A stretch of 51,304 bases of DNA from Anaerovibrio sp. (GCF_024697385.1 NZ_JAILFV010000037.1:1-51304); one strand, 5' to 3'; counted from the first letter of the stretch, positions 36,604-46,243 are shown. Numbers and translations: made by a program. The notes: generated by a model not told the origin, from the letters alone.

Positions 36604-38091
36604 TCACTCGACATGGACCAGAACCCTTTTCACAGCGGTTTTCCAGCCACTGATGAGATGATATCGCATCTTTTCATCCATTCCCGACATGTAATTACTT
36701 CGATAAATGGATTTAAAAACCTTCTCTTTTTCATAAAATCCTGTTGCAATACCTGCTGCATAAGCTGCTCCCATAGCCGACAATTCTTCCGTAGCTGAAA
36801 CCTCAACAGGCTTATTAAGAATATCCGCCTGAAACTGCATCAGATAATCATTCCTCGTCGGTCCACCATCAACCCTGAGGGCTTTTATGCTCTTGCCGGA
36901 TTCCTCTTCCATGAGGCTGACAATATCGGCAATCTGATATGCTATGGAATCTACCACAGCCCTAATAATTTCGGCCTTGCCGGTAACCCGGGTAATTCCC
37001 GTAAACATACCTGTTGCATCACTTTCCCAGTAGGGCGCTCCCAGTCCGGAAAATGCCGGAACAAAATATGTTTTGTCGGCAGAAGCGGCCTTCTTGGAGA
37101 ATTCAGCTGTTTCCCCGGCACTGTCAATCAATCCCACATTGTCCTTCAGCCAGCTGATTGATGCCCCGGTATAGTTGATGTTTCCCTCCAGGACATATTC
37201 CGGTTTACCACCTATGCTCCAGGCCAGGGATGTAACAAGCCCTTTTTTGCTCTCGATTGGCTCATCCCCTATATTCATCATGACTGATGAACCTGTACCA
37301 TAGGTTGCCTTTGTCATGCCCGGCAGGTGACACCCCTGTCCAAAAAGGGCAGCGTGAGAATCCCCAAACACCCCATGAATAGGTACCGGTGCATCCAGTA
37401 ATCCATCAAAATCTGTATATCCATACAGGGCATCCGAATCACACACTTCAGGTAACACTGATGTACTTATACAAAAACTGCGACATATATCATCATCCCA
37501 TTTCAGGGTGTTGATATTGAACAGTTCTGTCCTTGAAGCATTAGAATAGTCAGTTTTATGGACCTTGCCACCGGAAAGCTTATATACCAGCCAGCTGTCC
37601 ATGGTTCCCATAGCCAGGGAATTATCCTGCATTTTTGCCTTTACCTGAGGTACATTATGTACCAGCCAGGACAACTTGGCTGCCGAAAAATAAGGTGAAA
37701 GCGCCAGACCGGTTTTTGTCTTTACCTTTTCGGCAAAGCCGTCACGGTCCAACTGCCGGCATATATCTGCCCCTCTGGCACACTGCCATACTATGGCATT
37801 GTATAGAGGCTTGCCTGTATTTCTGTCCCAGGCCATGGCTGTTTCACGCTGATTGCTTATGCCGACCGCCGCCAGATCACCGGCAGAAATATTATTTTGT
37901 TCAAAAAGCTCCTTGGCAATGGCCAACAGATTATTCCAAATCTCCTCAGGATCGTGCTCAACCCAGCCCCTGTCGTCGATAATCTGCCGATGAGGCCTGT
38001 CAATTCGGCAGACAATCCTGCCTGACTCCTCGAAGAGCAATGCCTTGGTCCCCTGAGTACTCTGGTCTATTCCCAAAACATATTTTGCCAT
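36604..38091 (-). CDS. FGGY-family carbohydrate kinase, glycerol-kinase-like
   Basis: A 495-residue FGGY kinase. N-terminal YVLGIDQSTQGTKALLF, then GISNQRETAMAW and NAIVWQCARG, which match the substrate/ATP regions of glycerol kinase, SPYFSAAKLSWL, and the C-terminal LRVDGGPTRNDYLMQFQADI. The loop that in GlpK reads GDQQAALFGQ is GDSHAALFGQ here, so the substrate pocket differs and true glycerol kinase is unlikely. Known relatives phosphorylate small ketoses or polyols. It lies one base after the transketolase small-subunit gene and next to a FucI-like isomerase, so phosphorylation of a ketose made by that isomerase is the simplest reading. Confidence 0.8.
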   Translation of the reverse strand: MAKYVLGIDQSTQGTKALLFEESGRIVCRIDRPHRQIIDDRGWVEHDPEEIWNNLLAIAKELFEQNNISAGDLAAVGISNQRETAMAWDRNTGKPLYNAIVWQCARGADICRQLDRDGFAEKVKTKTGLALSPYFSAAKLSWLVHNVPQVKAKMQDNSLAMGTMDSWLVYKLSGGKVHKTDYSNASRTELFNINTLKWDDDICRSFCISTSVLPEVCDSDALYGYTDFDGLLDAPVPIHGVFGDSHAALFGQGCHLPGMTKATYGTGSSVMMNIGDEPIESKKGLVTSLAWSIGGKPEYVLEGNINYTGASISWLKDNVGLIDSAGETAEFSKKAASADKTYFVPAFSGLGAPYWESDATGMFTGITRVTGKAEIIRAVVDSIAYQIADIVSLMEEESGKSIKALRVDGGPTRNDYLMQFQADILNKPVEVSATEELSAMGAAYAAGIATGFYEKEKVFKSIYRSNYMSGMDEKMRYHLISGWKTAVKRVLVHVE

Positions 38092-38092
38092 A

Positions 38093-39022
38093 TCAAAGCT
38101 GCTCCATAACAGTTTTTACAATTCCTTTTGCATCCAGGCCATAATAGCTGAATACTTCTCTGGACTTACCGGTAATCACCGGCTCATCAGGCAATGTCAG
38201 GTTCACTACCTTGACTGGGGCGTTGCCGGCTACTATCTGCGCAACAATAGAACCCATACCACCGTACATGGTATGCTCTTCCACGGTGACAATGAGTTTA
38301 GTCTCCTTGGCAGCCTTGATTACAGCATCCCTGTCTATTGGCTTTACGCAGTACATGTCAAGTACCCTGGCAGAAATCCCCTTTTCTTCCAACTCCTGTG
38401 CAGCTTTCCTGGCATCCCCCACCAGCTCGCCACAGGCAATAATAGTAACATCTGAGCCATCCTTTACCAGTGTGGCCCTGTCAAGCTCAAAGGGAACATT
38501 TCCTTCCTGATAAACATCCTCTACAGCATTTCGTCCGATGCGGATATAAGCAGGTTTATCATCCTTTAGCAATGTCCTGATAAGGCATTCTGTCTGCAGG
38601 CGATCGCTTGGCAGATATACCCTCATATTAGGCATGGAACCCATGGTAGCAATATCTGTAGCAGAATGGTGTGTCATCCCCAGGGCGCCATAGCTTACAC
38701 CACCACTGATACCAATCAGTTTAACATTGGTATTGGAATAAGCTACATCCACCTTGGCCTGTTCCATGCTGCGGGTGGAAAGGAAGCTGGCCGGTGATAC
38801 GGCATATGCCTTCTTTCCGCAGGAAGCCAATCCGGCCGCAACAGAAACGAGGTTCTGTTCGGCAATACCTATTTCAATAAACTGCTCAGGCCGTTGCTCC
38901 GCATAAGGCTTCATCCCTGCAGAACCCCTTGAATCACTGCACAGTACCACAATATCCTTGTCCTTGGCTGATTCCTCCAGCAAAACATCATTTATGACCT
39001 GTTTATTTGCTATCTTATTCAT
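38093..39022 (-). CDS. Transketolase C-terminal subunit (two-subunit type)
   Basis: A 309-residue protein covering the pyrimidine-binding and C-terminal domains of transketolase. The ThDP-activating glutamate lies in FIEIGIAEQNLVSVAAGLA, and GGVSYGALGMTHHSATDIA and YLPSDRLQTE follow. Alone it lacks the diphosphate-binding half, which is the adjacent gene (8-bp overlap). Together they form a heteromeric transketolase that moves a two-carbon ketol group from a ketose phosphate to an aldose phosphate. Placement in a sugar operon suggests a specialised substrate such as apulose 4-phosphate and not a housekeeping pentose phosphate role; that is inference. Confidence 0.88.
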   Translation of the reverse strand: MNKIANKQVINDVLLEESAKDKDIVVLCSDSRGSAGMKPYAEQRPEQFIEIGIAEQNLVSVAAGLASCGKKAYAVSPASFLSTRSMEQAKVDVAYSNTNVKLIGISGGVSYGALGMTHHSATDIATMGSMPNMRVYLPSDRLQTECLIRTLLKDDKPAYIRIGRNAVEDVYQEGNVPFELDRATLVKDGSDVTIIACGELVGDARKAAQELEEKGISARVLDMYCVKPIDRDAVIKAAKETKLIVTVEEHTMYGGMGSIVAQIVAGNAPVKVVNLTLPDEPVITGKSREVFSYYGLDAKGIVKTVMEQL

Positions 39023-39836
39023 ACTGTGCCCTCCTTTCAGAAAGCTCCTTCATAGCCTGCTGATACTCAGCCTCATTAGGAACCTTGTGGTGCCATGCTG
39101 CTTTGTTTTCGATGAAGGACACTCCACATCCCTTGGTGGTGTTGGCAATTATAACGGTAGGCTTGCCGGCCGTACCCTTGGCAAGGCTGACAGCACTGTC
39201 TATGGCCGTTATATCATTTCCCGGGATTGACAATACATTCCAGCCAAAGGCAGCCCAACGATTCTCCTGACTGTCAGCTGTCATAACTTCCTCTGTGGTC
39301 CCTGAAATCTGCAGCCGATTGCGGTCCACAAAAGCTGTCAGATTATCCAGATTATAATGGGCTCCTGCAGTAATGGCTTCCCAATTGGAGCCTTCTGCCA
39401 TTTCTCCGTCCCCCAGGACCGCATATACTCTGTAGCTGCGGTTGTCCATCTTACCGGCCAGGGCCATGCCAACTGCTACTCCCAGGCCGTGTCCTAGGGA
39501 ACCGGTATTCATTTCCACACCATTTATCTTATTGTTTGGATGACCAATATACTTGGATAAATATCCGGAATAGGTATCAAAGAGTTCCTTTTTGTCAAAA
39601 AATCCCTTATCCGCCAACACACAGTATAATGCTTCCACAGAATGTCCCTTGCTCAATACAAACCGGTCCCTATCCGGGTCATTGATATTTTCAGGACTTA
39701 CATTCATCTGCTTGTAATAAAGGTCCACCAGTATGTCGGTAACACTAAGGTCACCACCAATATGGCCACACCCCGCCTTGTAAATCAGATCAATTATATC
39801 CTTACGGATATCAATCGCCTTTGCTTCAAGATTCAT
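39015..39836 (-). CDS. Transketolase N-terminal subunit (two-subunit type)
   Basis: A 273-residue protein with the thiamine-diphosphate/Mg2+ motif GDGEMAEGSNWEAI ending in FVDRNRLQ (about 155-190), the LSKGHSVEALYCVLAD active-site segment and GSLGHGLGVAVGMAL. It is the first half of transketolase; its partner follows with an 8-bp overlap. I chose the ATG at 39836, one base after the isomerase stop and behind GAGAGGTGAATAAA, instead of the GTG at 39845. Confidence 0.88.
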   Translation of the reverse strand: MNLEAKAIDIRKDIIDLIYKAGCGHIGGDLSVTDILVDLYYKQMNVSPENINDPDRDRFVLSKGHSVEALYCVLADKGFFDKKELFDTYSGYLSKYIGHPNNKINGVEMNTGSLGHGLGVAVGMALAGKMDNRSYRVYAVLGDGEMAEGSNWEAITAGAHYNLDNLTAFVDRNRLQISGTTEEVMTADSQENRWAAFGWNVLSIPGNDITAIDSAVSLAKGTAGKPTVIIANTTKGCGVSFIENKAAWHHKVPNEAEYQQAMKELSERRAQYE

Positions 39837-39837
39837 T

Positions 39838-41238
39838 TTATTCACCTCTCAAATATGCCTTTACATCTTCTTCAACAGGATCATAAAGATCAGGCTTTAC
39901 GCCTATATATTTGCAGGCCTCATAAAGTACAGGCACTACATTCTTATGGATGCCGACACAGTGATGAATATATGGTCCCTCAACCACCTTGGCTTCGAGC
40001 CGCTTGATATTCTCCACCTCAATCCACAAATATGTTCCCATGCACTTAGGGCCTTCAACTCCCTTGGCATTTCCCAAAAGCATGGAATATTCACCATTAT
40101 CTCCATCAAAACGGCAAAGGGTAATATCACCATGACGGGCTTCAGCAGTAAGGGCACCAGGATGATCAAAGGCCAATGGATAGGTAAGCTGGGCTTTTTC
40201 CTTGGCAATTGATATAGGCCATGGACCGCAATGCTGGAGCAATTCACCATTTTCTATATCCGGATGGCGAATGGTCCAGTCAGCAAAGAAAGATCGGGTG
40301 GTTCCCATTCCTGCAGCCTCCACCAGAAGAGCCGTAATAGCACCATGAATATCGGTTTCACATACCACAGGAATTCCCTCATCATTCAGAAGGGCATTGG
40401 CGGCACACGGCATAATCCCCAGCTCTGACTGCAGGGCATTCCAGCACTGAATTCCAGCCGCATTACAGCCATACTTCTTAATCAGATTAGACATTCCTAC
40501 CTTGAGGGCAGCCACATTGGTCAGCTCATCATCCTTGATTTTAATCTCCATTTTTTCACGGCAATAATCTACTACCTTCTGCACCTCTGTACCCTCTGCC
40601 TTGGCTGCCTTTACGGCATCCATAAGCTCAGGCATTGGTATTGGCGCCAACTGAATATTGAACCGCTCCAAAAGCTCTCCCTCATTGCACATAGTCGTCC
40701 AAAAGTCGTAAGGGCGGGGTGCAATCTGAAGAATCCTGATATTCCTGAAGGTCCTTACTACATTGCATACTGCCAGAAAATCCCGGATACCACGCTCAAA
40801 TACAGGATCACTTAACCGACAATTTGTCATATAGGTAAATGGAACCTGAAAACGGCGCAGCACCTTACCGGTTGCAAAGAGACCACATTGAGTGTCACGA
40901 AGTCTCACACCATTTGGTTCAGGACGCTCATCAAGAGGCCCCCACAACAATACAGGTACATTCATATCCTTAGCCAAACGACCACAAAGGTATTCAGTAC
41001 CAAAATTACAATGTGGCAAAAAGAGTCCGTCAATCTTCTCCTTCTTGAACTTTTCAACAATTTTCAGCCGATCATTCTCGTCGTACAGGAGCCCTTCTTC
41101 ATTGATATCATCAATATCAACAAACTCGATTCCCAGCGCCTCCAACCGTTGGCGGGTAAGCCCACGGTATTTGATGGCATCCGGCGCACTGAAAATACTG
41201 CGTCTGGTAGGTGCATACCCCAACTTAATCTTATCCAT
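39838..41238 (-). CDS. L-fucose isomerase-like sugar isomerase
   Basis: A 466-residue member of the L-fucose/L-arabinose isomerase superfamily. It begins KIKLGYAPTRRSIFSAPDA; GLFLPHCNFGTEYLCGRLAK, NAAGIQCWNAL, CETDIHGAITALLVEAAGM and GPYIHHCVGIH give the Rossmann-like N-domain, the acidic metal-site loop and the C-terminal His-rich metal-site region of this superfamily. Such enzymes are Mn2+-dependent aldose-ketose isomerases. It is considerably shorter than classical FucI (about 590), as in several related isomerases with other substrates. First gene of the operon, with GGGGGGTAAATGA before the ATG, it probably makes the ketose for the FGGY kinase. Confidence 0.8.
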   Translation of the reverse strand: MDKIKLGYAPTRRSIFSAPDAIKYRGLTRQRLEALGIEFVDIDDINEEGLLYDENDRLKIVEKFKKEKIDGLFLPHCNFGTEYLCGRLAKDMNVPVLLWGPLDERPEPNGVRLRDTQCGLFATGKVLRRFQVPFTYMTNCRLSDPVFERGIRDFLAVCNVVRTFRNIRILQIAPRPYDFWTTMCNEGELLERFNIQLAPIPMPELMDAVKAAKAEGTEVQKVVDYCREKMEIKIKDDELTNVAALKVGMSNLIKKYGCNAAGIQCWNALQSELGIMPCAANALLNDEGIPVVCETDIHGAITALLVEAAGMGTTRSFFADWTIRHPDIENGELLQHCGPWPISIAKEKAQLTYPLAFDHPGALTAEARHGDITLCRFDGDNGEYSMLLGNAKGVEGPKCMGTYLWIEVENIKRLEAKVVEGPYIHHCVGIHKNVVPVLYEACKYIGVKPDLYDPVEEDVKAYLRGE

Positions 41239-41300
41239 TCATTTACCCCCCTGAATCTATATACATTTACACAATACACGATCCCATTTCCTGAATTTGT

Positions 41301-41318
41301 AAAAAATCAGTATTTTTT
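41301..41318 (-). promoter_or_regulatory. Inverted repeat at the sugar operon transcript start
   Basis: AAAAAAT-CAGT-ATTTTTT, a perfect 7-bp inverted repeat just downstream of the -10 box of the sugar operon. It is a candidate operator, though it lacks the central CG of most LacI-family sites. Confidence 0.35.
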
Positions 41319-41325
41319 CAAAAAC

Positions 41326-41355
41326 ATTATAGCATTTTATATATAAATTTTACAA
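41326..41355 (-). promoter_or_regulatory. Promoter of the sugar operon
   Basis: On the minus strand TTGTAA (41350-41355), an 18-nt spacer and TATAAT (41326-41331), about 88 nt before the isomerase ATG. The rest of the divergent region 41356-41557 is very AT-rich with no other feature I can support. Confidence 0.65.
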
Positions 41356-41557
41356 TAATTTTTTAGTGTTTTTTAGTATATAGCGCGAAATCAATATTAT
41401 TTAGCATTGTTTTATTATTATACTCCTGTAATAAAAGTTTTTCTAATATAAAACATAACTAATCAGTCTAGCATTAATAATTAGCTTAAAAGCTTTAACT
41501 AAAATATTTTTATAAAATTTAAGTATTTTTTTACAACCTGTTCTTCAAGCCCACAAT

Positions 41558-41586
41558 TTGACCGTGTATATTCTAAATGGTATTCT
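41558..41586 (+). promoter_or_regulatory. Candidate promoter of rqcH
   Basis: TTGACC (41558-41563), 17 nt, then TATTCT (41581-41586), giving a leader of roughly 40 nt before the rqcH ATG. Confidence 0.5.
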
Positions 41587-41635
41587 TAATCTGTATTATC
41601 TAATGGACATCACATTTTATGGAGGAATTATCATC

Positions 41636-43396
41636 ATGAGTTTAGATGGTCTTTCAATGTACCCACTTGTTCAAGAGCTCCAAGGCGCTATCACCGGTGG
41701 ACGCATTGATAAAATAAATCAGCCAAACAAGCAATCCATTATCATATCGTTGCGACAGCCAGGCAAAAATCTTTTACTGCACATATCAATCAACCCGCAA
41801 AATCCTGCAGTTCACATCATTGAAAAGGCCCCGGATAATCCTCCTGAGCCTCCAATGTTCTGCATGGTACTGAGAAAGCATATTGAAACTGCCCGTATAG
41901 CCGACATCACTCAACACGGTCTGGACCGTATTATAACAATTACCATGGATGTAATGGCAGCCGGCGGACAAATCGTGAGCAAAGCCCTTGTTATTGAGTT
42001 AATTGGAAAATACAGCAATATCATACTGGTACAGGACAATATCATCATAGATGCACTGCGCAAGGTGGGTACCAACTCCAGCCGTATACGCACAGTGCTG
42101 CCCGGGGGCCAGTACATTTTGCCTCCGGCACAGGACAAGCTGAATATTCTAAGAGATTCCACAGAACATATCGCATCCACCATATACAGTAAAAAGGAGT
42201 TGAAGCTCAGCAAGGCTGTTTTGGACACCTGCCTTGGTTTTGGTCCGGTATCGGCAAGGGAAGCAGCTTTTGGCGCTGGCATTGCCGCCAATTTACCCGT
42301 AGAGGATATGGATGATGCCGACTGTGCATCTCTGAAAAGCTCCCTGGATGAACTGAAGAACGCTCTTTCCTCTTCGGAAAACAAGTCGTGTATCGTATTG
42401 GACAAAAATAAAAAACTATTGGCCACAGCAGCCTTTACTCTTCATTATTTCACTGATAATAACACTGTCCTCACCTTTGACAGCATCAGTGAAATGCTGG
42501 CAAAGGCCTCTGAGCTGTCGGGAAGCTATCAGCCCCCCGACAGGGAAAAGTTCACCAAGCTTATAAAAAACGAGCTTTCCCGTGCCCAAAACAAAGTAAC
42601 AAAGCTGGAAAAGGATATTGCCGATTCTGACAACGCCGAGGAATACCGCATAAAGGCTGACAATCTCATGACATATCAGTATCAGCTCCAGGACAGGGCT
42701 GATGAAAGTATAACCGTAGACAACATTTATAGTGAAAACGGTGAAAGCATCACCATTTCCCTTGATCAGCGGTTATCCATCAGTCAAAATATACAGGCCT
42801 ACTACAAAAAATATGATAAACTGAAAAGGGGTAAAGCTCTTTTGGAGGAGCAACTGACAAAATGCCATGAGGATATAAAATACCTTTCCTCCATAGAAGC
42901 TTCCCTGAAAGCATCATCCACCATCGCTGAGATCAGTGATATAAAAAGTGAACTCATAGCCGGAGGAATTCTGCATGAAAGCATGCGAAAGCACGCGGCT
43001 GTAAAACAGTCCCAGCCTTTTAAATTCACTGCACCGGACGGCACGCAAATACTGGTAGGAAAAAACAATTATCAGAATGACCGGCTGACATTCAAAATCA
43101 GCAACCCCGATGATATGTGGCTTCATACCCAGGAAATCCCTGGGTCCCACGTTATAATCCGCTGTCAGGGTGAGGAGCCTTCTGAAAATACTCTCCTGAC
43201 TGCAGCCTGCCTGGCCGTGCATTTCAGTCAGGCAGCAGGCTCTTCCAAGGTACCTGTGGATTATACCCGATGCAAATTTATCAAAAAGCCTTCCGGCGCA
43301 AAACCGGGATTTGTAGTTTTTACCAGGCACAACACTCTTTATGTAACCCCTGACGAGGAAATAATGCAGCCCTTATTGAAACAGATAAACATATAA
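41636..43396 (+). CDS. rqcH: NFACT family protein RqcH (ribosome quality control)
   Basis: A 586-residue protein of the NFACT/FbpA family. The N-domain shows LSMYPLVQELQGAITGGRID, NPPEPPMFCMVLRKHIE and ALVIELIGKYSNIILV; a coiled-coil middle (about 310-440) is followed by NFACT-R with NPDDMWLHTQEIPGSHVIIR and the end TRHNTLYVTPDEE. In Bacillus, RqcH binds obstructed 50S subunits and recruits tRNA-Ala to add C-terminal alanine tails that mark the nascent chain for degradation. Older annotations call it fibronectin-binding protein. The ATG at 41636 is preceded by GGAGGAATTATCATC; the 26 in-frame codons before it are AT-rich leader. Confidence 0.94.
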   Translation: MSLDGLSMYPLVQELQGAITGGRIDKINQPNKQSIIISLRQPGKNLLLHISINPQNPAVHIIEKAPDNPPEPPMFCMVLRKHIETARIADITQHGLDRIITITMDVMAAGGQIVSKALVIELIGKYSNIILVQDNIIIDALRKVGTNSSRIRTVLPGGQYILPPAQDKLNILRDSTEHIASTIYSKKELKLSKAVLDTCLGFGPVSAREAAFGAGIAANLPVEDMDDADCASLKSSLDELKNALSSSENKSCIVLDKNKKLLATAAFTLHYFTDNNTVLTFDSISEMLAKASELSGSYQPPDREKFTKLIKNELSRAQNKVTKLEKDIADSDNAEEYRIKADNLMTYQYQLQDRADESITVDNIYSENGESITISLDQRLSISQNIQAYYKKYDKLKRGKALLEEQLTKCHEDIKYLSSIEASLKASSTIAEISDIKSELIAGGILHESMRKHAAVKQSQPFKFTAPDGTQILVGKNNYQNDRLTFKISNPDDMWLHTQEIPGSHVIIRCQGEEPSENTLLTAACLAVHFSQAAGSSKVPVDYTRCKFIKKPSGAKPGFVVFTRHNTLYVTPDEEIMQPLLKQINI

Positions 43397-43442
43397 AAAA
43401 GTACAGGTTCTTCCGGAAAAGGGAAGTACCTGTACTTTTTTT
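43394..43442 (+). terminator. Bidirectional terminator after rqcH
   Basis: AAAAAAGTACAGG (43394-43406) pairs with CCTGTACTTTTTT (43428-43440), with an inner CTTCC/GGAAG stem. It serves rqcH and the converging membrane-protein gene. Next to it TTACGCCATTTTTAATTATA (43441-43460) faintly resembles the end of the dispersed repeat. Confidence 0.9.
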
Positions 43443-43538
43443 ACGCCATTTTTAATTATACCTTGAAGAAAATGCCTATTCGATTTCATAATTTTTCACT
43501 GGCTGGCCCCGAAAGGCAGAAAAAACTCACCGGCAATA

Positions 43539-45200
43539 TCACTTGCCCTTCAGCTGAATATCATCAATACCATAATAATTGCAAAGACATTTTTTACTGA
43601 AGGCGTTATCATAATCCACAAAAAAAACATGGCGCAAGGCCCTGTTTGTTATCTGAATCGGTTCAAGGCTCACCACGGCAGCCCCATCAGAGGCCGCTTC
43701 CTGCACAATCTTAGTGCGCAAACTTTCCTCATGGTAAACCGTATTCATCACCACTAAGGCCGAAACCATTGTAAACATGCCTATACCAACGGCACCGGCA
43801 TATAAGGCCGGCCTGGCATATTTACCAAAATAATCACCTATTTCAGGGGTATGCATAACTGAAATAGCTGCTATAATAATCATCCCCACCGAACTGAATG
43901 TTGCCCTGGCCGGAAAGGTAGGTGCAGCCAACATGACCAGGTTGTTAAAGATTGCCAATGCAATCATGCTCCCGGCATAGCGTACCGATGGCCACCTGTT
44001 CCATATATCAACGGGTCTGACATTTTGAGCCAGTATCATCCTGTTATACCTGTCGAATCCCATTTTTGTTTTGACCACAGAATAAATCAAAAAAACAACC
44101 AGCCAATATATGGCCATCTCCTCAAAGCCGCTGAATATATTATTGATTTTCTCCATTATCCCCGGTTCCGTAAGACCGGCAGGTACCAAAGCCAGTATAT
44201 AGAAAGCGTCCCTGAGCTTCCAGGCCACGAAACTGCCATTAAAATATGATATTACCAAAATCAGTATCATACCCATAATCAGCCATTGGCCCATACTGAT
44301 TCCGGCAGGCTTTTTTTCCATGATCACTCCCTGCTGCACAGCCAAAATAGAACTGAATATCCTCCACGACGTAAGCAGCAGCAAAATAATGGGAAATATA
44401 TAAAGTATCATTTCACCGTTTCCGGCAAACTGATTACCTACGTGCAGCAGAAAGCCTTCGTCCTGCTCCTGAATCCCGTATCGGACATAATTGCCGGGAG
44501 CTGCCAAAAGACCCACTGCACCAAGGAAAGCACCGAAAAAGCCCGAAACCATCCAGGCCTGCAGTCTCTTCTTCCTGTATAAATAACAGGCAATTCCCCC
44601 AGCTGTACATACCACGGTAACGGCCAGATTTTCCACGGACCAACCGGCAAGGACGCCCAAAAGAAACATGGGAAGTGCCATCCACTCCTTAAAATTTGGA
44701 GCCTTTTGGGTCAAAGAAATATTATAGGGCAATAAAAACAGTGCCACCGGTACTGCAGACCACAAATACACCGTGGACCCACTTTTCCAAATTGCCACTT
44801 CCCCAAAATGCGGAAAGGAAAGCCAGGCCAGGAGCCCTGTCAAGGCCAGCATAACCGGGTTTCCTGTCAGTTCCGTTTTCCTGATGGCATGAAGGTATAT
44901 GAGTGCCACCAAAGCTACAAACATCAATCCATTAACAATATCAAACCAGGTTTTTCCTATCCACAGGAATAAAACCAGACAAAATACTGTAACCATTCGT
45001 CCACCATGAACAAAATAGTGGTGAACCACAGAATTCCATACATCACCAAAATTTTCGATATGAATATTGGTCATATATATCATGGAATAATCATAATCAT
45101 CACGGTGCAGGGGCATCAGCATGTTAAGCACCAGCATCAGCACAAAGATAGTCGCAAGCACATAGAAAGTCTGCCACATACACTTTTTATTCCGTGACAA
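43539..45200 (-). CDS. Multi-pass membrane protein, probable glycan-modifying (DUF6056-like, GtrC-like position)
   Basis: About 553 residues with roughly eleven to twelve hydrophobic helices. The first extracytoplasmic loop holds PLHRDDYDYSMIYMTNI, an early acidic cluster (DDYDYS) of the kind found in GT-C fold, lipid-sugar-dependent glycosyltransferases and in DUF6056 proteins. Near the C-terminus is a soluble 80-residue domain. With the GtrB-like enzyme directly upstream, a role in adding a polyprenyl-linked sugar to a surface glycan is plausible but unproven. Start is uncertain: a TTG at 45200 has AAGGAG 10 nt upstream; a GTG at 45209 and an ATG at 45179 are alternatives. Confidence 0.6.
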   Translation of the reverse strand: MSRNKKCMWQTFYVLATIFVLMLVLNMLMPLHRDDYDYSMIYMTNIHIENFGDVWNSVVHHYFVHGGRMVTVFCLVLFLWIGKTWFDIVNGLMFVALVALIYLHAIRKTELTGNPVMLALTGLLAWLSFPHFGEVAIWKSGSTVYLWSAVPVALFLLPYNISLTQKAPNFKEWMALPMFLLGVLAGWSVENLAVTVVCTAGGIACYLYRKKRLQAWMVSGFFGAFLGAVGLLAAPGNYVRYGIQEQDEGFLLHVGNQFAGNGEMILYIFPIILLLLTSWRIFSSILAVQQGVIMEKKPAGISMGQWLIMGMILILVISYFNGSFVAWKLRDAFYILALVPAGLTEPGIMEKINNIFSGFEEMAIYWLVVFLIYSVVKTKMGFDRYNRMILAQNVRPVDIWNRWPSVRYAGSMIALAIFNNLVMLAAPTFPARATFSSVGMIIIAAISVMHTPEIGDYFGKYARPALYAGAVGIGMFTMVSALVVMNTVYHEESLRTKIVQEAASDGAAVVSLEPIQITNRALRHVFFVDYDNAFSKKCLCNYYGIDDIQLKGK

Positions 45201-45214
45201 GTATATCACACTCC

Positions 45215-46243
45215 TTATTCTTGGCCCTCATGTTCTTTCCCATTATCACAGGGTGTCGGCCTTTTTTTCCTGACGGCCCTTGAAAAGGTATTGCCGGTAT
45301 TATCATATATCACTTTATCTCCATTTAGTTCATCCACCAGATAAGGCGGTCTTCCCTTGCTCTCGGCAAACACCCGCCCAAGATATTCTCCTATTATCCC
45401 CAGGGAAAGAAGCTGCACGCCCCCCAAGAACAACAATACCGTCATCAAGGTTGGGTACCCGGCTACAGGATCACCATAGCACAGGGCATTAAAAAATACG
45501 AAGCACATATAGGTAAGAGCCAGAACTGATACCCCAATTCCCAGCAGGGTTGTCATGCGAAGGGGTGCTGTAGAGAATGAGGTAAGGCCTTCAATAGCAA
45601 GATTAAAAAGCTGTATATAAGACCATGTAGACTTACCGGCTGCTCTGGGCTGAACAGTAAAGGGAATTTCCTTCTTCTTATATCCCACCCAGGTATAAAG
45701 CCCCTTGGTAAATCTTTGGCTCTCACGCAACAGGCACATAGCCGCAACACAGCGCCTGTCAAGCAGGCGAAAATCCCCCACATCCCGCTGCAGCTTATGT
45801 TTTGAAAATACGCCCATCACCCTGTAAAACAGATTAACCATATTTCGCTTAAACCATGACTCATCAGTCCGATTAGTCCGTCTGGTACATACATCATCAT
45901 AGCCCTTGTGCCACCAGTCAACCATTTCAGGAATCAGCTGGGGTGGATGCTGCAGATCTGCATCCATAATAATCACCGCATCACCATCAGCATAATCCAG
46001 CCCGGCAAGCATGGCTGCCTCCTTACCAAAATTGCGTGATAATCCAATATATGACACATTATCATTTTTTGATGCTAATTGTCTCAATACAGCCAAGGTA
46101 TCATCTGTACTGCCATCATTTATAAACAAAAAACTGAACCTGCAGTTTTTTACTTCGCTAATACTTTCAGAGACCTTACTGTAAAAATGCTCAAGCACCT
46201 CCTGCTCATTAAAGCAGGGCACAATAATAGTGATTGTTTCCAT
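45215..46243 (-). CDS. GtrB-like polyprenyl-phosphate glycosyltransferase (GT2)
   Basis: A 342-residue GT2 enzyme: ITIIVPCFNEQEVLEHFYSK, FINDGSTDDTLAVL, the metal-binding IMDADLQHPPQLIPEM (DAD), GDFRLLDRRCV and RESQRFTKGLYTWVGYKK, followed by two C-terminal membrane helices (about 230-310). This is the DPM1/GtrB architecture, in which a nucleotide sugar is transferred to undecaprenyl phosphate at the cytoplasmic face. The lipid-linked sugar is then flipped and used by a partner, here probably the next gene. Ribosome site GGGAG is rather far from the ATG. Confidence 0.9.
   Translation of the reverse strand: METITIIVPCFNEQEVLEHFYSKVSESISEVKNCRFSFLFINDGSTDDTLAVLRQLASKNDNVSYIGLSRNFGKEAAMLAGLDYADGDAVIIMDADLQHPPQLIPEMVDWWHKGYDDVCTRRTNRTDESWFKRNMVNLFYRVMGVFSKHKLQRDVGDFRLLDRRCVAAMCLLRESQRFTKGLYTWVGYKKKEIPFTVQPRAAGKSTWSYIQLFNLAIEGLTSFSTAPLRMTTLLGIGVSVLALTYMCFVFFNALCYGDPVAGYPTLMTVLLFLGGVQLLSLGIIGEYLGRVFAESKGRPPYLVDELNGDKVIYDNTGNTFSRAVRKKRPTPCDNGKEHEGQE

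Noticed and set aside
36604-38091. Plain glycerol kinase (glpK)
   Set aside because: The substrate loop differs (GDSHAA) and the neighbours are sugar isomerase and transketolase, not glycerol genes.
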